A stretch of 64,000 bases of DNA, from contig JAOUOP010000008.1 of the NCBI GenBank assembly GCA_029880325.1, positions 62,001 through 126,000 on the forward strand. The letters run 5' to 3'. The translations under genes and the position numbers were made by a program. The notes under the pieces were generated by a model, which worked only from the letters and a program-made list of their open reading frames with translations, was not told where the DNA came from and made no database searches. This stretch comes from Myxococcales bacterium. Its GTDB lineage: Bacteria; Myxococcota_A; Polyangia; Polyangiales; JAFGIB01. Positions 56,434 to 64,000 of this stretch are shown in pieces (within the stretch, counting starts at the first letter, position 1; the number at the start of each line of letters is the position of its first letter).

Positions 56434-59046
56434 ATGAGCGCCGCAACCAAGAAAAGTCACGGCGGCTTTCGGCTCAGCCCCACGGTGCGGCCGAGTCACT
56501 ACGAGCTACATGTCGAGCTCGATCCCGAGCGCTCGCGCCGCTACCGGGGCACAGTCGAAATCCGGCTGTCGCTGGGCGAGCCCGGCCACAGCATCGAGCT
56601 GCACAGCGCCGATCTGAAACTCAGCGGCGCGCGGCTTCTGCAGCAGGGCGCGACCCGGCGCGGGGCCATCCAGGCCCACCCCGAGCGCGAAACCGCGGTC
56701 GTCTCCTTCAAGCGCGCCTTTGCGGCGGGCGAGGCGACGCTGCAGCTGAGCTTTGCGGGCCGCCTGCGCGATGATCTCCGGGGCCTGTACTTCGCGCGGA
56801 GCGGCGGCCATCGCTACGCCTTCACCCAACTCGAAGCCGCCGACGCCCGGCGCTTCTTTCCCTGCTTCGACGAACCCGCCTTCAAGGCCCGCTTCTCGTT
56901 GCAGGTCACCACCGCCGCCGAGCTCACGGTGGTCAGCAACGCCCCCTCGACGCGCCATCTGAAGCTACAGGACGGCCGCGTGCGCACGGCCTTCGCGACG
57001 ACGCCGCCACTTTCGACCTACCTGGTGGCGCTGGCGGTGGGCAAGCTCAGCGCTTCGCGCGTCAAGCGCGCCGGCCGCACGCCGATCCGCGTCTACCACG
57101 TGCCCGGCCACGAGCAGCGCACGGCCTTCGCGCGCAAGGTCGCCGCCGCCTGCCTCGAGCAGCTCGAGCGCTACTTCGACGTGCCCTACCCCTATGCCAA
57201 GCTCGATCTTTTGGCCGTCCCGGACTTCGAATTCGGCGCCATGGAAAACGCTGGCGCCGTCTTCTTCCGCGAGGCCCTCTTGCTCGTCGACGAAGCGCGC
57301 ATCGCCCTGCCCGAGAAAAAGCGCGTGGTCGAGGTGATCTGCCACGAGCTGGCACACATGTGGTACGGCAACCTGGTCACCATGAAGTGGTGGGATGACC
57401 TGTGGTTAAACGAGGCCTTCGCCACCTGGATGGCCTTCGAGATCGGCGACCGCATCTGGCCGGAGCTGGAGATGTGGACCGACTTCGGACAATTTCGCGC
57501 CTCGGCCCTGGAGGCCGACGCCCTGCGCCACACCCATGCCATCTATTGCGAAGTGCGCGACGCCGAAGAAGCCACCGAAAACTTCGATTTGATCACCTAC
57601 GAAAAAGGCGCCGCGGTGGTGCGCATGTTGGAGCGCTACCTGGGGCCGAAGGTCTTCCAGCGCGGCGTGCGCAAGTACATCGCGCGCCACCGCGAGGGCA
57701 ATGCCACCGCCGACGACCTGTGGCGGGCGCTGTCGGATGTGGCCGGCCAGGGCGTGGCCCAGGTCGTGCGCCCCTGGATCGAGCGCGAGGGCTTTCCGCT
57801 GCTCAGGATCAATCGCCGGCGCGGCGGCGGCCTCGAGCTCAGCCAGGAGCGCTTCGTTGCACGCGGCCCGTCCGTGCGCGGTGGCGGCAAAGCCCCCAAG
57901 CGGCTCCAGAACAAGCCCTGGCCGCTGCCGGTCGTGCTGCGCTCAGGCCGCGGCAAAAAGGGGCGAAGGGCGTTTCTGCTCGACGGCCCGCGTACCGTGC
58001 TCTCGGCGACACCCAAGGCTGCCCTGCTCTACGCCAACGCCGACGAAGGCGGCTTCTACCGCCCCTTGCACGAGGGCAAGCTGCTGGCTGAGCTCACCGA
58101 GAACGTGACGAAGCTGGCCCCGGCCGAACGCCTGGGTCTACTCGACCACCAGTGGGCCCACGCCCACGCCGGCTACGACCGCCTGGGCGCCTACCTGGAC
58201 CTGGTGCTGCAGCTGGGCGACGAGCGCGACCCGGCCGTGCTCGGCACCGTCGTCGCACCGCTCGCCCAGATCCTCGATCAAGCCGCGAGCGCGCCGAACC
58301 AGGCCGAGCACCTGCGCGGCCTGATCGCCGACTGCTTCGCCGGCGCCCTCGAGACCATGGGCCCGCGGCCCAAGCGCGGCGAAGACCCCCAGCAGAGCCT
58401 GCGGCGCGGCCAGCTCTTGCTGCTGGTGGGCGTGGTCGCCGAAGCTCCCGAAGTCGTCGCGACCTGGGCCGAGCGCGGCCGGGCCCAGCTCGACAATGGA
58501 GGCAAGCTCGACGCCAACCTGGCGTTGGTGGCGGCCACGCTGGCGGCGCGTGAGGGCGGCCCGGCCCTGCAGCGGCGCTTCCTGCGCGCCTCGCAGAACG
58601 CGCCCACGCCCCAGGAGCAGCGCCGTTATCGCATGGCGCTGGCCGAGTTTCGCGACCCGCGGGCGCTCGAGCTCAGCCAGCGCGCCTGCCTCGGCAACGC
58701 CGTGCCGACCCAGGACCGCATCCTTTTGCTCTCGCGCATGCTGCAAAATCCAAGCGCCCGCCAGGGAACCTGGGACTTCGTGCGCGAACACTGGGCTCAA
58801 CTCAGAAGCAAAATGCCTACCCTGCTGATGTCGCGCCTGGTGGAAGCCACACCGGCGCTGCTGAGCGCGCGCCACCGGCGCGAGGTCAAGGACTTCTTCA
58901 CGGCCCATCCCCTGCCCACCGCCATGCGCGCGCTCAAGCAGGCCGACGAGCGCTTCGTCCTCGACCTGGCCTTCGCGCGGCGCGGTCGCCAGCAGCTCGA
59001 CCAATGGCTCGAGGCGCGCGCGGGCGACGCCGGGGAAGCCTCTTGA
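56434..59046 (+). CDS. M1-family zinc aminopeptidase
   Basis: The 870-residue enzyme removes N-terminal residues from peptides. It carries the exopeptidase motif GAMEN (268-272), the zinc site HELAH (304-308) with the third ligand Glu327 in NEAF exactly 18 residues later, and the RFFPCFDEPAFKA substrate-domain motif (140-152). An ERAP1-like C-terminal helical domain occupies roughly 500-850. There is no signal peptide, suggesting a cytoplasmic enzyme. The length fits aminopeptidase N-type and tricorn-interacting-factor-like members. ATG follows the preceding TGA directly, and its own stop overlaps the TTG start of a lipoprotein gene by four bases. Confidence 0.95.
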   Translation: MSAATKKSHGGFRLSPTVRPSHYELHVELDPERSRRYRGTVEIRLSLGEPGHSIELHSADLKLSGARLLQQGATRRGAIQAHPERETAVVSFKRAFAAGEATLQLSFAGRLRDDLRGLYFARSGGHRYAFTQLEAADARRFFPCFDEPAFKARFSLQVTTAAELTVVSNAPSTRHLKLQDGRVRTAFATTPPLSTYLVALAVGKLSASRVKRAGRTPIRVYHVPGHEQRTAFARKVAAACLEQLERYFDVPYPYAKLDLLAVPDFEFGAMENAGAVFFREALLLVDEARIALPEKKRVVEVICHELAHMWYGNLVTMKWWDDLWLNEAFATWMAFEIGDRIWPELEMWTDFGQFRASALEADALRHTHAIYCEVRDAEEATENFDLITYEKGAAVVRMLERYLGPKVFQRGVRKYIARHREGNATADDLWRALSDVAGQGVAQVVRPWIEREGFPLLRINRRRGGGLELSQERFVARGPSVRGGGKAPKRLQNKPWPLPVVLRSGRGKKGRRAFLLDGPRTVLSATPKAALLYANADEGGFYRPLHEGKLLAELTENVTKLAPAERLGLLDHQWAHAHAGYDRLGAYLDLVLQLGDERDPAVLGTVVAPLAQILDQAASAPNQAEHLRGLIADCFAGALETMGPRPKRGEDPQQSLRRGQLLLLVGVVAEAPEVVATWAERGRAQLDNGGKLDANLALVAATLAAREGGPALQRRFLRASQNAPTPQEQRRYRMALAEFRDPRALELSQRACLGNAVPTQDRILLLSRMLQNPSARQGTWDFVREHWAQLRSKMPTLLMSRLVEATPALLSARHRREVKDFFTAHPLPTAMRALKQADERFVLDLAFARRGRQQLDQWLEARAGDAGEAS

Positions 59047-59885
59047 GCCCCGAGCGGTGTCATCTTCGCCTGGGGCTCGCGGGCTGGGGCATGATGCTCG
59101 CGCTCGGCGCTGGCGGCTGCCTCGACGGCTGCGACTGCACGGGCGAAGGGGCAGAAGAAGCGGCGCAGGAAAAAGACGGCACGTCACTACCGAAGGCCGG
59201 CCCGCCGCGCCCCTTGCCACCGCCGGACGGAGGGGTCCGCGTCCAACGCGCGGCCTGGACGCCGGCCCCGGACTCGCTGCTGACGCGCCAGCTCAAGGCC
59301 GCCAAGAGCGTGATCGATGCGGGCAAGATCTACGACAAGCTCACCCCCGAGAAAAAGCTCGGCGGTGCCCTCGGCAAGAAGATCCTCGACTACGAGACCA
59401 CCACAGAGGTCTCGGCGCGAACCCTCGGCGAAGGCAAAACGCGCGTGGCCAGCGCCGCTCGCAATTACCGCTCGGGGGACACGGAAATCCGCGTCAAGCT
59501 CACCGACACCGGCCTGACCGCCACCGCACGCAGCGCCGTCAGTCGCAGGCTCGATCAGCTCGGCAACATCTCCACCGGCTCCGAGCGGGGCGGCTTCGTA
59601 CGCGGCTATCCCGTTATCTTGCAGAGCTTCCCGGTGCGTCGCGTCAGCCGCCTGCGCGGCCTTGTGGGCGACCGCTACCTCTTGCAGATCATGGTCCGCA
59701 ATACCGACGACCCCGAAGCCGCAGTCAAGGTCATGGAGGGCATGGCCTGGTCGTCGATCGCCAGGGCCGAGGGCAAGCTGCCCAAGGTCGATACCACGGG
59801 ACTTTCGGAGACGGGCGAAGGCAAAGGCACCAGACTCGGGCCCGGTGGCCAGCCCGTCGCGGGTGCTGGCGGCCAGACCCAGTGA
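59043..59885 (+). CDS. Lipoprotein of unknown function, 280 residues
   Basis: With the TTG start at 59,043 (overlapping the aminopeptidase stop), the N-terminus is a lipoprotein signal: basic LR, hydrophobic GLAGWGMMLALG and AGGC with Cys26. A Pro/charged linker follows (about 45-80), then a mixed alpha/beta region from about 85 to 250 containing KSVIDAGKIYDKLTPEKK, TEVSARTLGEGKTRVASAA and a strand pair VILQSFPV / LLQIMVRN. The tail is Gly-rich. No family is recognised. The four-base overlap argues for coupling to the aminopeptidase gene. An ATG at 59,091 would leave too short a signal peptide. Confidence 0.75.
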   Translation: MSPERCHLRLGLAGWGMMLALGAGGCLDGCDCTGEGAEEAAQEKDGTSLPKAGPPRPLPPPDGGVRVQRAAWTPAPDSLLTRQLKAAKSVIDAGKIYDKLTPEKKLGGALGKKILDYETTTEVSARTLGEGKTRVASAARNYRSGDTEIRVKLTDTGLTATARSAVSRRLDQLGNISTGSERGGFVRGYPVILQSFPVRRVSRLRGLVGDRYLLQIMVRNTDDPEAAVKVMEGMAWSSIARAEGKLPKVDTTGLSETGEGKGTRLGPGGQPVAGAGGQTQ

Positions 59886-59887
59886 TG

Positions 59888-60403
59888 CTACTTCAATAGA
59901 CTCAATCGCTCGCGGTGACGGGTCTGGGAAGCGACGTAGTCATCCTGGGTCAGCCCCATGGCGTCGGTGGCGCGGCGCAGCCAGTGGGTCTCCTCCATGG
60001 AGATCGTGCCATCGGCGGCGGCCACGTCGACCAGCAGGTCGAGGATCTCCAGGCGCAGCTCCCGGTCGGCGTGCTGGCGGATGGCGCGGGTGTGGGCCTG
60101 GCTGCTGCTGTGGGCGATCTCGATGATGTGCTCGCGCAGGGCGGCACAGATGGCGGCTACGCCATGTGGGTCGAGACCGTGGATTTGACGCAGCGCATGC
60201 TCGACGTACTCCTGTTCTTCCCTGGTGTACTCGCGGTCGGCGTAGGCCACCGCCGCCAGCAGGCCGGTCATGGCCGAAACGAGCTCGAGACTTGCGCTGT
60301 CGGCATCGGTCAAGTGCTCGGCGACCAGCCGCCGCACGCGGTCGTTCTCCGCTGGCGAGACGTCGCTGTCATCGAGCCACGTCAGAAGGCGCTTGAGGAT
60401 CAT
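59888..60403 (-). CDS. TerB-like helical protein
   Basis: The 171-residue protein has two paired helical motifs typical of the TerB/DjlA N-terminal fold: AYADREYTREE (53-63) and AAADGTISMEE (128-138), each an acidic turn after a hydrophobic helix that may bind a metal ion. TerB proteins are tied to tellurite resistance and stress responses in other bacteria, but no other ter genes are near. The start at 60,403 (MILKRLLTWLDD) is preferred over an upstream in-frame ATG at 60,697, whose added sequence is Arg-rich noncoding-like. It converges on the lipoprotein gene with 2 bases between stops. Confidence 0.82.
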   Translation of the reverse strand: MILKRLLTWLDDSDVSPAENDRVRRLVAEHLTDADSASLELVSAMTGLLAAVAYADREYTREEQEYVEHALRQIHGLDPHGVAAICAALREHIIEIAHSSSQAHTRAIRQHADRELRLEILDLLVDVAAADGTISMEETHWLRRATDAMGLTQDDYVASQTRHRERLSLLK

Positions 60404-60849
60404 GCATGGATGGTCTGCAAAGCACGCCGCGCTGACAAGAAGGGCGCCAGCGAAAAAAGAGAGCACACTCGAGGTACACCGCACGCCGGATTTCGCGACT
60501 CTCCTATCCCTTGCCCGTCCTCGCTCCGACCGCGGCGGTCGCGTTCGGCGTCCCCTTCCAGCGGCAGCCCGACGCCAGGCCGGTCCACGCCGCGCGTTCG
60601 GACTGTCTTGTCCGCGTTCGCGCTGACCACGAAGGCACCGAGCAGACCGGAGTTCGCACCAACCTGCGACTGCCCAGTGCATCCAAATCGGGTTCATGGT
60701 AGGCGTCCGCTTGCGCTATGATCGCTCGGCTCACCGGGCGACTGCCACGCACCTGCGACCCGCCTGCGACCCGCTGAGAAAGGCCGTCTGGACCGCCATT
60801 TTCGCGCTCACCACGCGTATCGCACGGGCCATACGGAAGAAGAGCTGAC
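60404..60849. other. Intergenic region between TerB-like and macro-like genes
   Basis: Open frames here do not resemble proteins and overlap each other on both strands. It should contain divergent promoters. A TATGAT box at 60,717-60,722 with a weak TTCATG 18 bases upstream is the best candidate. No RNA gene was recognised. Confidence 0.5.
60693..60722 (+). promoter_or_regulatory. Weak candidate promoter upstream of the macro-like gene
   Basis: TTCATG (60,693-60,698), an 18-base spacer and TATGAT (60,717-60,722). The -10 box is good, the -35 poor; it would give a leader of about 120 bases. Confidence 0.25.
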
Positions 60850-61737
60850 GTGGATATCATCCTGATCAATGCGAAGGTGCTCGAGCTGCCGATCTCCCGC
60901 CGAGCTGGTGCGATCGTGTACGACGGCACGGCCGATCTGGGGCTGTGGCGGCCTCCCGGCCCCGACCGCGACCTGTCCGATGCCTACGGGTCCCAGCTGG
61001 CCGATACGCTGGCGAAGTTGAAAACCAGCCTGCCCGGTGGCGAGCTCGAGTTGGGGCAGACGGTACGCCTGCATCCAGGGCGGCTGCGCTGCGACTATTT
61101 GATCTGGGCGGCCAGCCGCGAGAGCCATGGCGAGCTGGAGGCCGCGGCTGCACCGGGACTCGAGTTGCTCGAGCGGCTGGCAGAAAGCGCGCTACAGCTG
61201 GCGGCCCACCACGACACCGTGCGCGTGGCCTTCGGAACCGCGGGTGCGGGCCCGGGCGCCGAGCCCGCCGCCGAGCGCATGGCCGCGCTGGTGCGGGGCG
61301 CCAATGCTTTTCGCAGCTCGCTGGAAGCGCGCGGTGCTACCACCTCCGTCGAAGAGGTGCTGGTCTGCGGGCCCAGCGCAGCCGATGTGGCCAAGGCCAA
61401 GCGCATGGTCGAACGCATGGCTCGACCGGCCTCGGCGCCGCCACTGCCACCGCCCACCCCGGCGCGGCGCACGGCCTCCCGCAGCGGCAGCCGCAGCACC
61501 TCGGGCGGCACGCGACGCGTGGCCCGACCGCGTGGGCTCGATCCGGACGCGTTGATGCGAGCGCGCGGCCAGGCCGGCCCCTACGACCGCACCGAAACCT
61601 ACATCGAAGGCCAGTGGTTCATCCATCCCAAGTTCGGCGCCGGGCAGGTCCAGGCGACCCACGTGGCCGAACGCATGGTGACGGTGCTCTTCGAAGACGG
61701 TCAACAGCGGCGCCTGATCCACGCGAGGCCCGCGTGA
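60850..61737 (+). CDS. Macro-domain-like protein with C-terminal Tudor-like domain
   Basis: The 295-residue protein starts with GTG preceded by GAAGAAGAG. Residues about 1-190 follow the strand-helix order of macro (ADP-ribose-binding) domains: IILINAKVLEL, QLADTLAKLK, LELGQTVRLHPGRL, YLIWAASRE, VRVAFGTAGAGPGAEP and VEEVLVCG. The canonical NAAN and GGGVD signatures are degenerate, so binding is uncertain. A Pro/Arg/Ser-rich linker (about 195-235) leads to a small barrel IHPKFGAGQVQATHVAERMVTVLF at about 258-281 that resembles the C-terminal Tudor-like domain of UvrD/PcrA helicases. The combination suggests nucleic-acid or polymerase association, which is inference. It overlaps the next gene by four bases (GTGA). 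Confidence 0.7.
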   Translation: MDIILINAKVLELPISRRAGAIVYDGTADLGLWRPPGPDRDLSDAYGSQLADTLAKLKTSLPGGELELGQTVRLHPGRLRCDYLIWAASRESHGELEAAAAPGLELLERLAESALQLAAHHDTVRVAFGTAGAGPGAEPAAERMAALVRGANAFRSSLEARGATTSVEEVLVCGPSAADVAKAKRMVERMARPASAPPLPPPTPARRTASRSGSRSTSGGTRRVARPRGLDPDALMRARGQAGPYDRTETYIEGQWFIHPKFGAGQVQATHVAERMVTVLFEDGQQRRLIHARPA

Positions 61738-62315
61738 ACGAAGCCGCGTCGGCCGGCGCCAGCGCCGAACGCCGCGGTTTTCTCGAGCTGGTCGCCTGCT
61801 CGGATGCGGAGCTGACGCGCATCCTGGGCGCGGGCACGGCTCCGGCTTTCGACGACCTGGTGGGCTGGGAGTTCGACGGCGCCAACACCGCCAAGAGCGC
61901 CCACCTGATCGGCGCCGCCAAGTTCCGCAAGGGCTTCTACGAAGGCCCCCCGCTGCGCCCGGGCGGCCCCGAGCCCTTCATCCAGGGCTACAACATCGAC
62001 GTCCGCTCCGGGCCGCTGACCGAAGCCTGGCACGCCAAGCCCAGCGACCAGGCACCGACGCGCAAGTTCTTCTACCGCGTCCATGCGGTGGTCCCCGGCG
62101 CGCGCCACAGCCGCTTCGAAAACGCGCTGCTACTCGACTACGGCCTGACGGCGAAGTTCAGCGTCGCCAGCCCCCTGCGCGACTACCTGGTGCAGGTCTA
62201 TCCCGACGACCCGGACTTGCTGCTAGGGCGCGCGTATTACGCGCTGGGGCCGGTCAGCATCCCGCTGAGCTTCTTCGTTCTCAAACGCTGGGCACGGCAC
62301 GACTTTCGGGGCTGA
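61734..62315 (+). CDS. Conserved-looking protein of unknown function, 193 residues
   Basis: The GTG start at 61,734 overlaps the preceding stop. The product is soluble, without a signal peptide, rich in aromatic residues: FDDLVGWEFDGAN, KFRKGFYEG, FIQGYNIDV, KFFYRVHAVVPG, LLLDYGLTAKF, YLVQVYPDDPDLLLGRAYY and LSFFVLKRW. The pattern suggests a beta-barrel of the lipocalin or START-like kind, which is speculative. I do not recognise the family. Tight coupling to the macro-like gene suggests a joint role. Sequence in frame upstream of 61,734 is not protein-like and is excluded. Confidence 0.75.
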   Translation: MNEAASAGASAERRGFLELVACSDAELTRILGAGTAPAFDDLVGWEFDGANTAKSAHLIGAAKFRKGFYEGPPLRPGGPEPFIQGYNIDVRSGPLTEAWHAKPSDQAPTRKFFYRVHAVVPGARHSRFENALLLDYGLTAKFSVASPLRDYLVQVYPDDPDLLLGRAYYALGPVSIPLSFFVLKRWARHDFRG

Positions 62316-62451
62316 AACCCCCGAGCTGTACGTGCGTGGAGCACAACGTCGCGCGTTGCGGACGGCGAAAGCCGTCGCCTAAACTAGTCACGCACTTCAG
62401 GTCCTCGCTGCAGCGGAAGACGTGGCTCGTTGTGCTCCCCGCGTTCCGAAG

Positions 62452-64000
62452 ATGCAGACCAAGCCCGGCAGAAAGGCCAGAGCCTCCGCCCCCGAATCGT
62501 CGCGGCGCAGATCGACTCCAGGAGTCGGTACGGTGCTCGACGAACGCTACCGGCTCGACGAAGAGCTGGGCGCTGGCGGCGGCGGCGCGGTCTATCGCGC
62601 ACGCCACCTGGGTCTCGACAAGGACGTTGCGGTCAAGCTGCTCCTGGACGAGCACGCCGGCGATCCTGCCCTCAAGCGCCGCTTCGAGCGCGAAGCCCGG
62701 GCCACCGCCGCGCTCAGCCATCCGCATATCGTGGGCATGAGCGACTTCGGCATCGCCGACGGTCGGCCCTACCTCGTGATGGAACTGCTGCAGGGCACAG
62801 ACCTCTACGAGTACCTCGCCCAGCACAAACCGCTGCCGGTGGCGACGGCCCTGGCCATCGCCGAGCAAACGCTGGAAGCCCTGGCCTACGCCCACGAGCA
62901 GGGCCTGGTCCACCGCGACCTCAAGCCCCAGAACATCTATATGCAAGCGGTGTCGGGTCGCGAGATCCACGTGCGCGTGCTGGACTTCGGCCTGGCCAAG
63001 TTCGTCGACGCCGATCGCAAGACCATCGGTCCAGCGCTGACCCAGTCGGGCATGGTGCTCGGTACACCGGCCTATATGTCGCCCGAGCAAATCGGCGCCT
63101 CTGCGCGGGTCGATGCCCGCGCCGACGTGTATTCCCTGGGCATCCTGCTCTACGAGATGCTGGCTGGCGAGCGCCCCTTCGGCGGCAGCCCCATGGACAT
63201 CGCCCGCCAGCACTTGATGCAGCCGCTGCCCAAGGTCACGGCCGCGCGACCCAAGCTCGAACATGGCGCTGCCCTCGAAGCCGTGCTGGCGCGGGCGACC
63301 GCCAAGGAGCCGGCCGCCCGCTTCGCCAATGCCAGCGAGATGCTCGAGGCGCTGCGCGCGCTCTATCCCGACGCGCGCATGAGCGGCGGCTCGGTCATGA
63401 CCCGCAGGGCATCCCTGGGCGGGGCGCTCGAGATGCCAAAGAACGCACCGCCGAGAGCGGGCGGCGCTTCGGGGCTGCGGGTCGCGGTGCCGGCCGCCGC
63501 GTTGGCGCTGGGCGGGCTGCTCTTCTGGATGTTCGCAGGCCCCAAGACCGAGGAAAGCGGCGGTGATCGGCCGAAGGCAGTCGCGCAACAGGCGGCGCCA
63601 ACACCCGCGCCCACAGCCGCCACTGCGGCGAGCGCGGACGAGGCGCCGACGGCGGAAACCCAAGCCCGAACCGACACCACCGCGGCCGAACGCGCCCTGG
63701 CCGATCCGTGGGCCCAGGGCATCCCCGCCGCGCTCGAGCCGATCGTCTCCCGACTCGACCGCGGGCGCGACATCAGCTCGCGCATGGAAGCCAAGCTGCG
63801 CTCCCACCACCGCAGCGAGAGCGACGCGCGGGCGCTTCTGCTGCTCGGCCGGGCCTACGTGGCGCGCGGCTGGCGCCCCGACGGCCTCGAAAAATACCTG
63901 GAAGCCTACGAGGCCGACCCCGCCATGCGCGGCGACCCGCACATGCTCGAAGACCTGATCGGCCTGGCGGCCCACTCGGCGACCGGGCGCACGGCGCGAA
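62452..64000 (+). CDS. Hanks-type serine/threonine protein kinase with membrane anchor (C-terminus beyond window)
   Basis: 516 codons are visible from the ATG at 62,452. Kinase elements are all present: Gly loop GAGGGGAVY (40-48), Lys62 in VAVK, Glu81, HRDLKPQN (154-161), DFGLA (178-182), GTPAYMSPEQ (204-213) and DVYSLGILLYE. The kinase domain (about 30-305) is followed by a basic linker, one transmembrane segment (about 342-362) and an extracytoplasmic Ala/Thr-rich stretch. A TPR-like helical region (ARALLLLGRAYVARGW, EKYLEAYEADP) comes next, and the frame is open at the window end. This is the common myxobacterial receptor-kinase layout. GTG at 62,422 is an alternative start; an in-frame stop at 62,380 limits upstream extension. 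Confidence 0.93.
   Translation, partial: MQTKPGRKARASAPESSRRRSTPGVGTVLDERYRLDEELGAGGGGAVYRARHLGLDKDVAVKLLLDEHAGDPALKRRFEREARATAALSHPHIVGMSDFGIADGRPYLVMELLQGTDLYEYLAQHKPLPVATALAIAEQTLEALAYAHEQGLVHRDLKPQNIYMQAVSGREIHVRVLDFGLAKFVDADRKTIGPALTQSGMVLGTPAYMSPEQIGASARVDARADVYSLGILLYEMLAGERPFGGSPMDIARQHLMQPLPKVTAARPKLEHGAALEAVLARATAKEPAARFANASEMLEALRALYPDARMSGGSVMTRRASLGGALEMPKNAPPRAGGASGLRVAVPAAALALGGLLFWMFAGPKTEESGGDRPKAVAQQAAPTPAPTAATAASADEAPTAETQARTDTTAAERALADPWAQGIPAALEPIVSRLDRGRDISSRMEAKLRSHHRSESDARALLLLGRAYVARGWRPDGLEKYLEAYEADPAMRGDPHMLEDLIGLAAHSATGRTAR

Noticed and set aside
58138..59220. Minus-strand frame of 360 codons over the end of the aminopeptidase gene
   Set aside because: No domain, and it covers coding sequence of a clear M1 peptidase; a shadow.
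60404..60697. N-terminal extension of the TerB-like protein to an ATG at 60,697
   Set aside because: The added 98 residues are Arg/Ala/Gly-rich and unlike the family, and the TerB fold is complete from 60,403.
62281..63975. Minus-strand frame of 564 codons opposite the kinase gene
   Set aside because: The plus strand has every kinase motif in order; the opposite frame is Gly/Arg/Val-rich without recognisable features.

Overview
The window is high-GC DNA (roughly two thirds G+C by eye) from a bacterium that looks like a member of the Myxococcota or a close deltaproteobacterial-type lineage. The grounds are lipoproteins with MopE-like metal-binding and DUF4215 cysteine-rich repeats, VWA proteins carrying pre-peptidase-C-like (PPC-like) repeats, a Hanks-type kinase with a C-terminal membrane anchor, TerB-like, Smr, SAM-hydroxide adenosyltransferase and M1 peptidase genes. 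No RNA gene, IS element or CRISPR array was seen.

Bases 1-50,217 (minus strand) hold two tandem giant lipoprotein genes. The upstream gene (19,303-50,217) is complete and encodes 10,304 residues in one frame. The downstream gene (start 18,958, running off the left edge) is a diverged paralogue, already 6,319 codons long and still open. Both start with a lipobox signal peptide and a Cys-rich MopE-like head. Next comes the first half of a von Willebrand factor A (VWA) domain, then a huge array of PPC-like beta domains into which C-type lectin, DUF4215, LamG, DUF2341-LamG and Gly-rich modules are inserted. In the complete gene the second half of the VWA fold appears only near residue 9,790, so about 9,240 residues sit inside a VWA domain. 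A likely beta-sandwich and a calcium-binding-type Asp/Asn/Gly-rich tail follow.

The two paralogues differ in module content and placement. The downstream copy has one extra DUF2341-LamG cassette, and another cassette sits on the opposite side of a neighbouring repeat unit. Each gene has its own upstream region with a conserved sigma70-like promoter and two conserved dyads, so the promoter was part of the duplication.

Bases 50,218-51,151 are mostly noncoding, with one possible small gene. From 51,152 the window carries ordinary genes. There is a plus-strand cluster (cyclophilin, SAM-hydroxide adenosyltransferase, Smr protein) and a minus-strand cluster (ABM-domain protein, small lipoprotein, lipase-like hydrolase). 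A second plus-strand cluster follows (CPBP protease, DUF6918-like protein, M1 aminopeptidase, lipoprotein), then a minus-strand TerB-like gene. A plus-strand pair comes next (macro-like/Tudor-like protein, unknown protein), and a serine/threonine kinase runs off the right edge.

Limits: family assignments are from motif reading and memory, without database searches. Identity figures between the paralogues are from a few aligned 60-base lines only. Module boundaries inside the giant genes are approximate (tens of bases).
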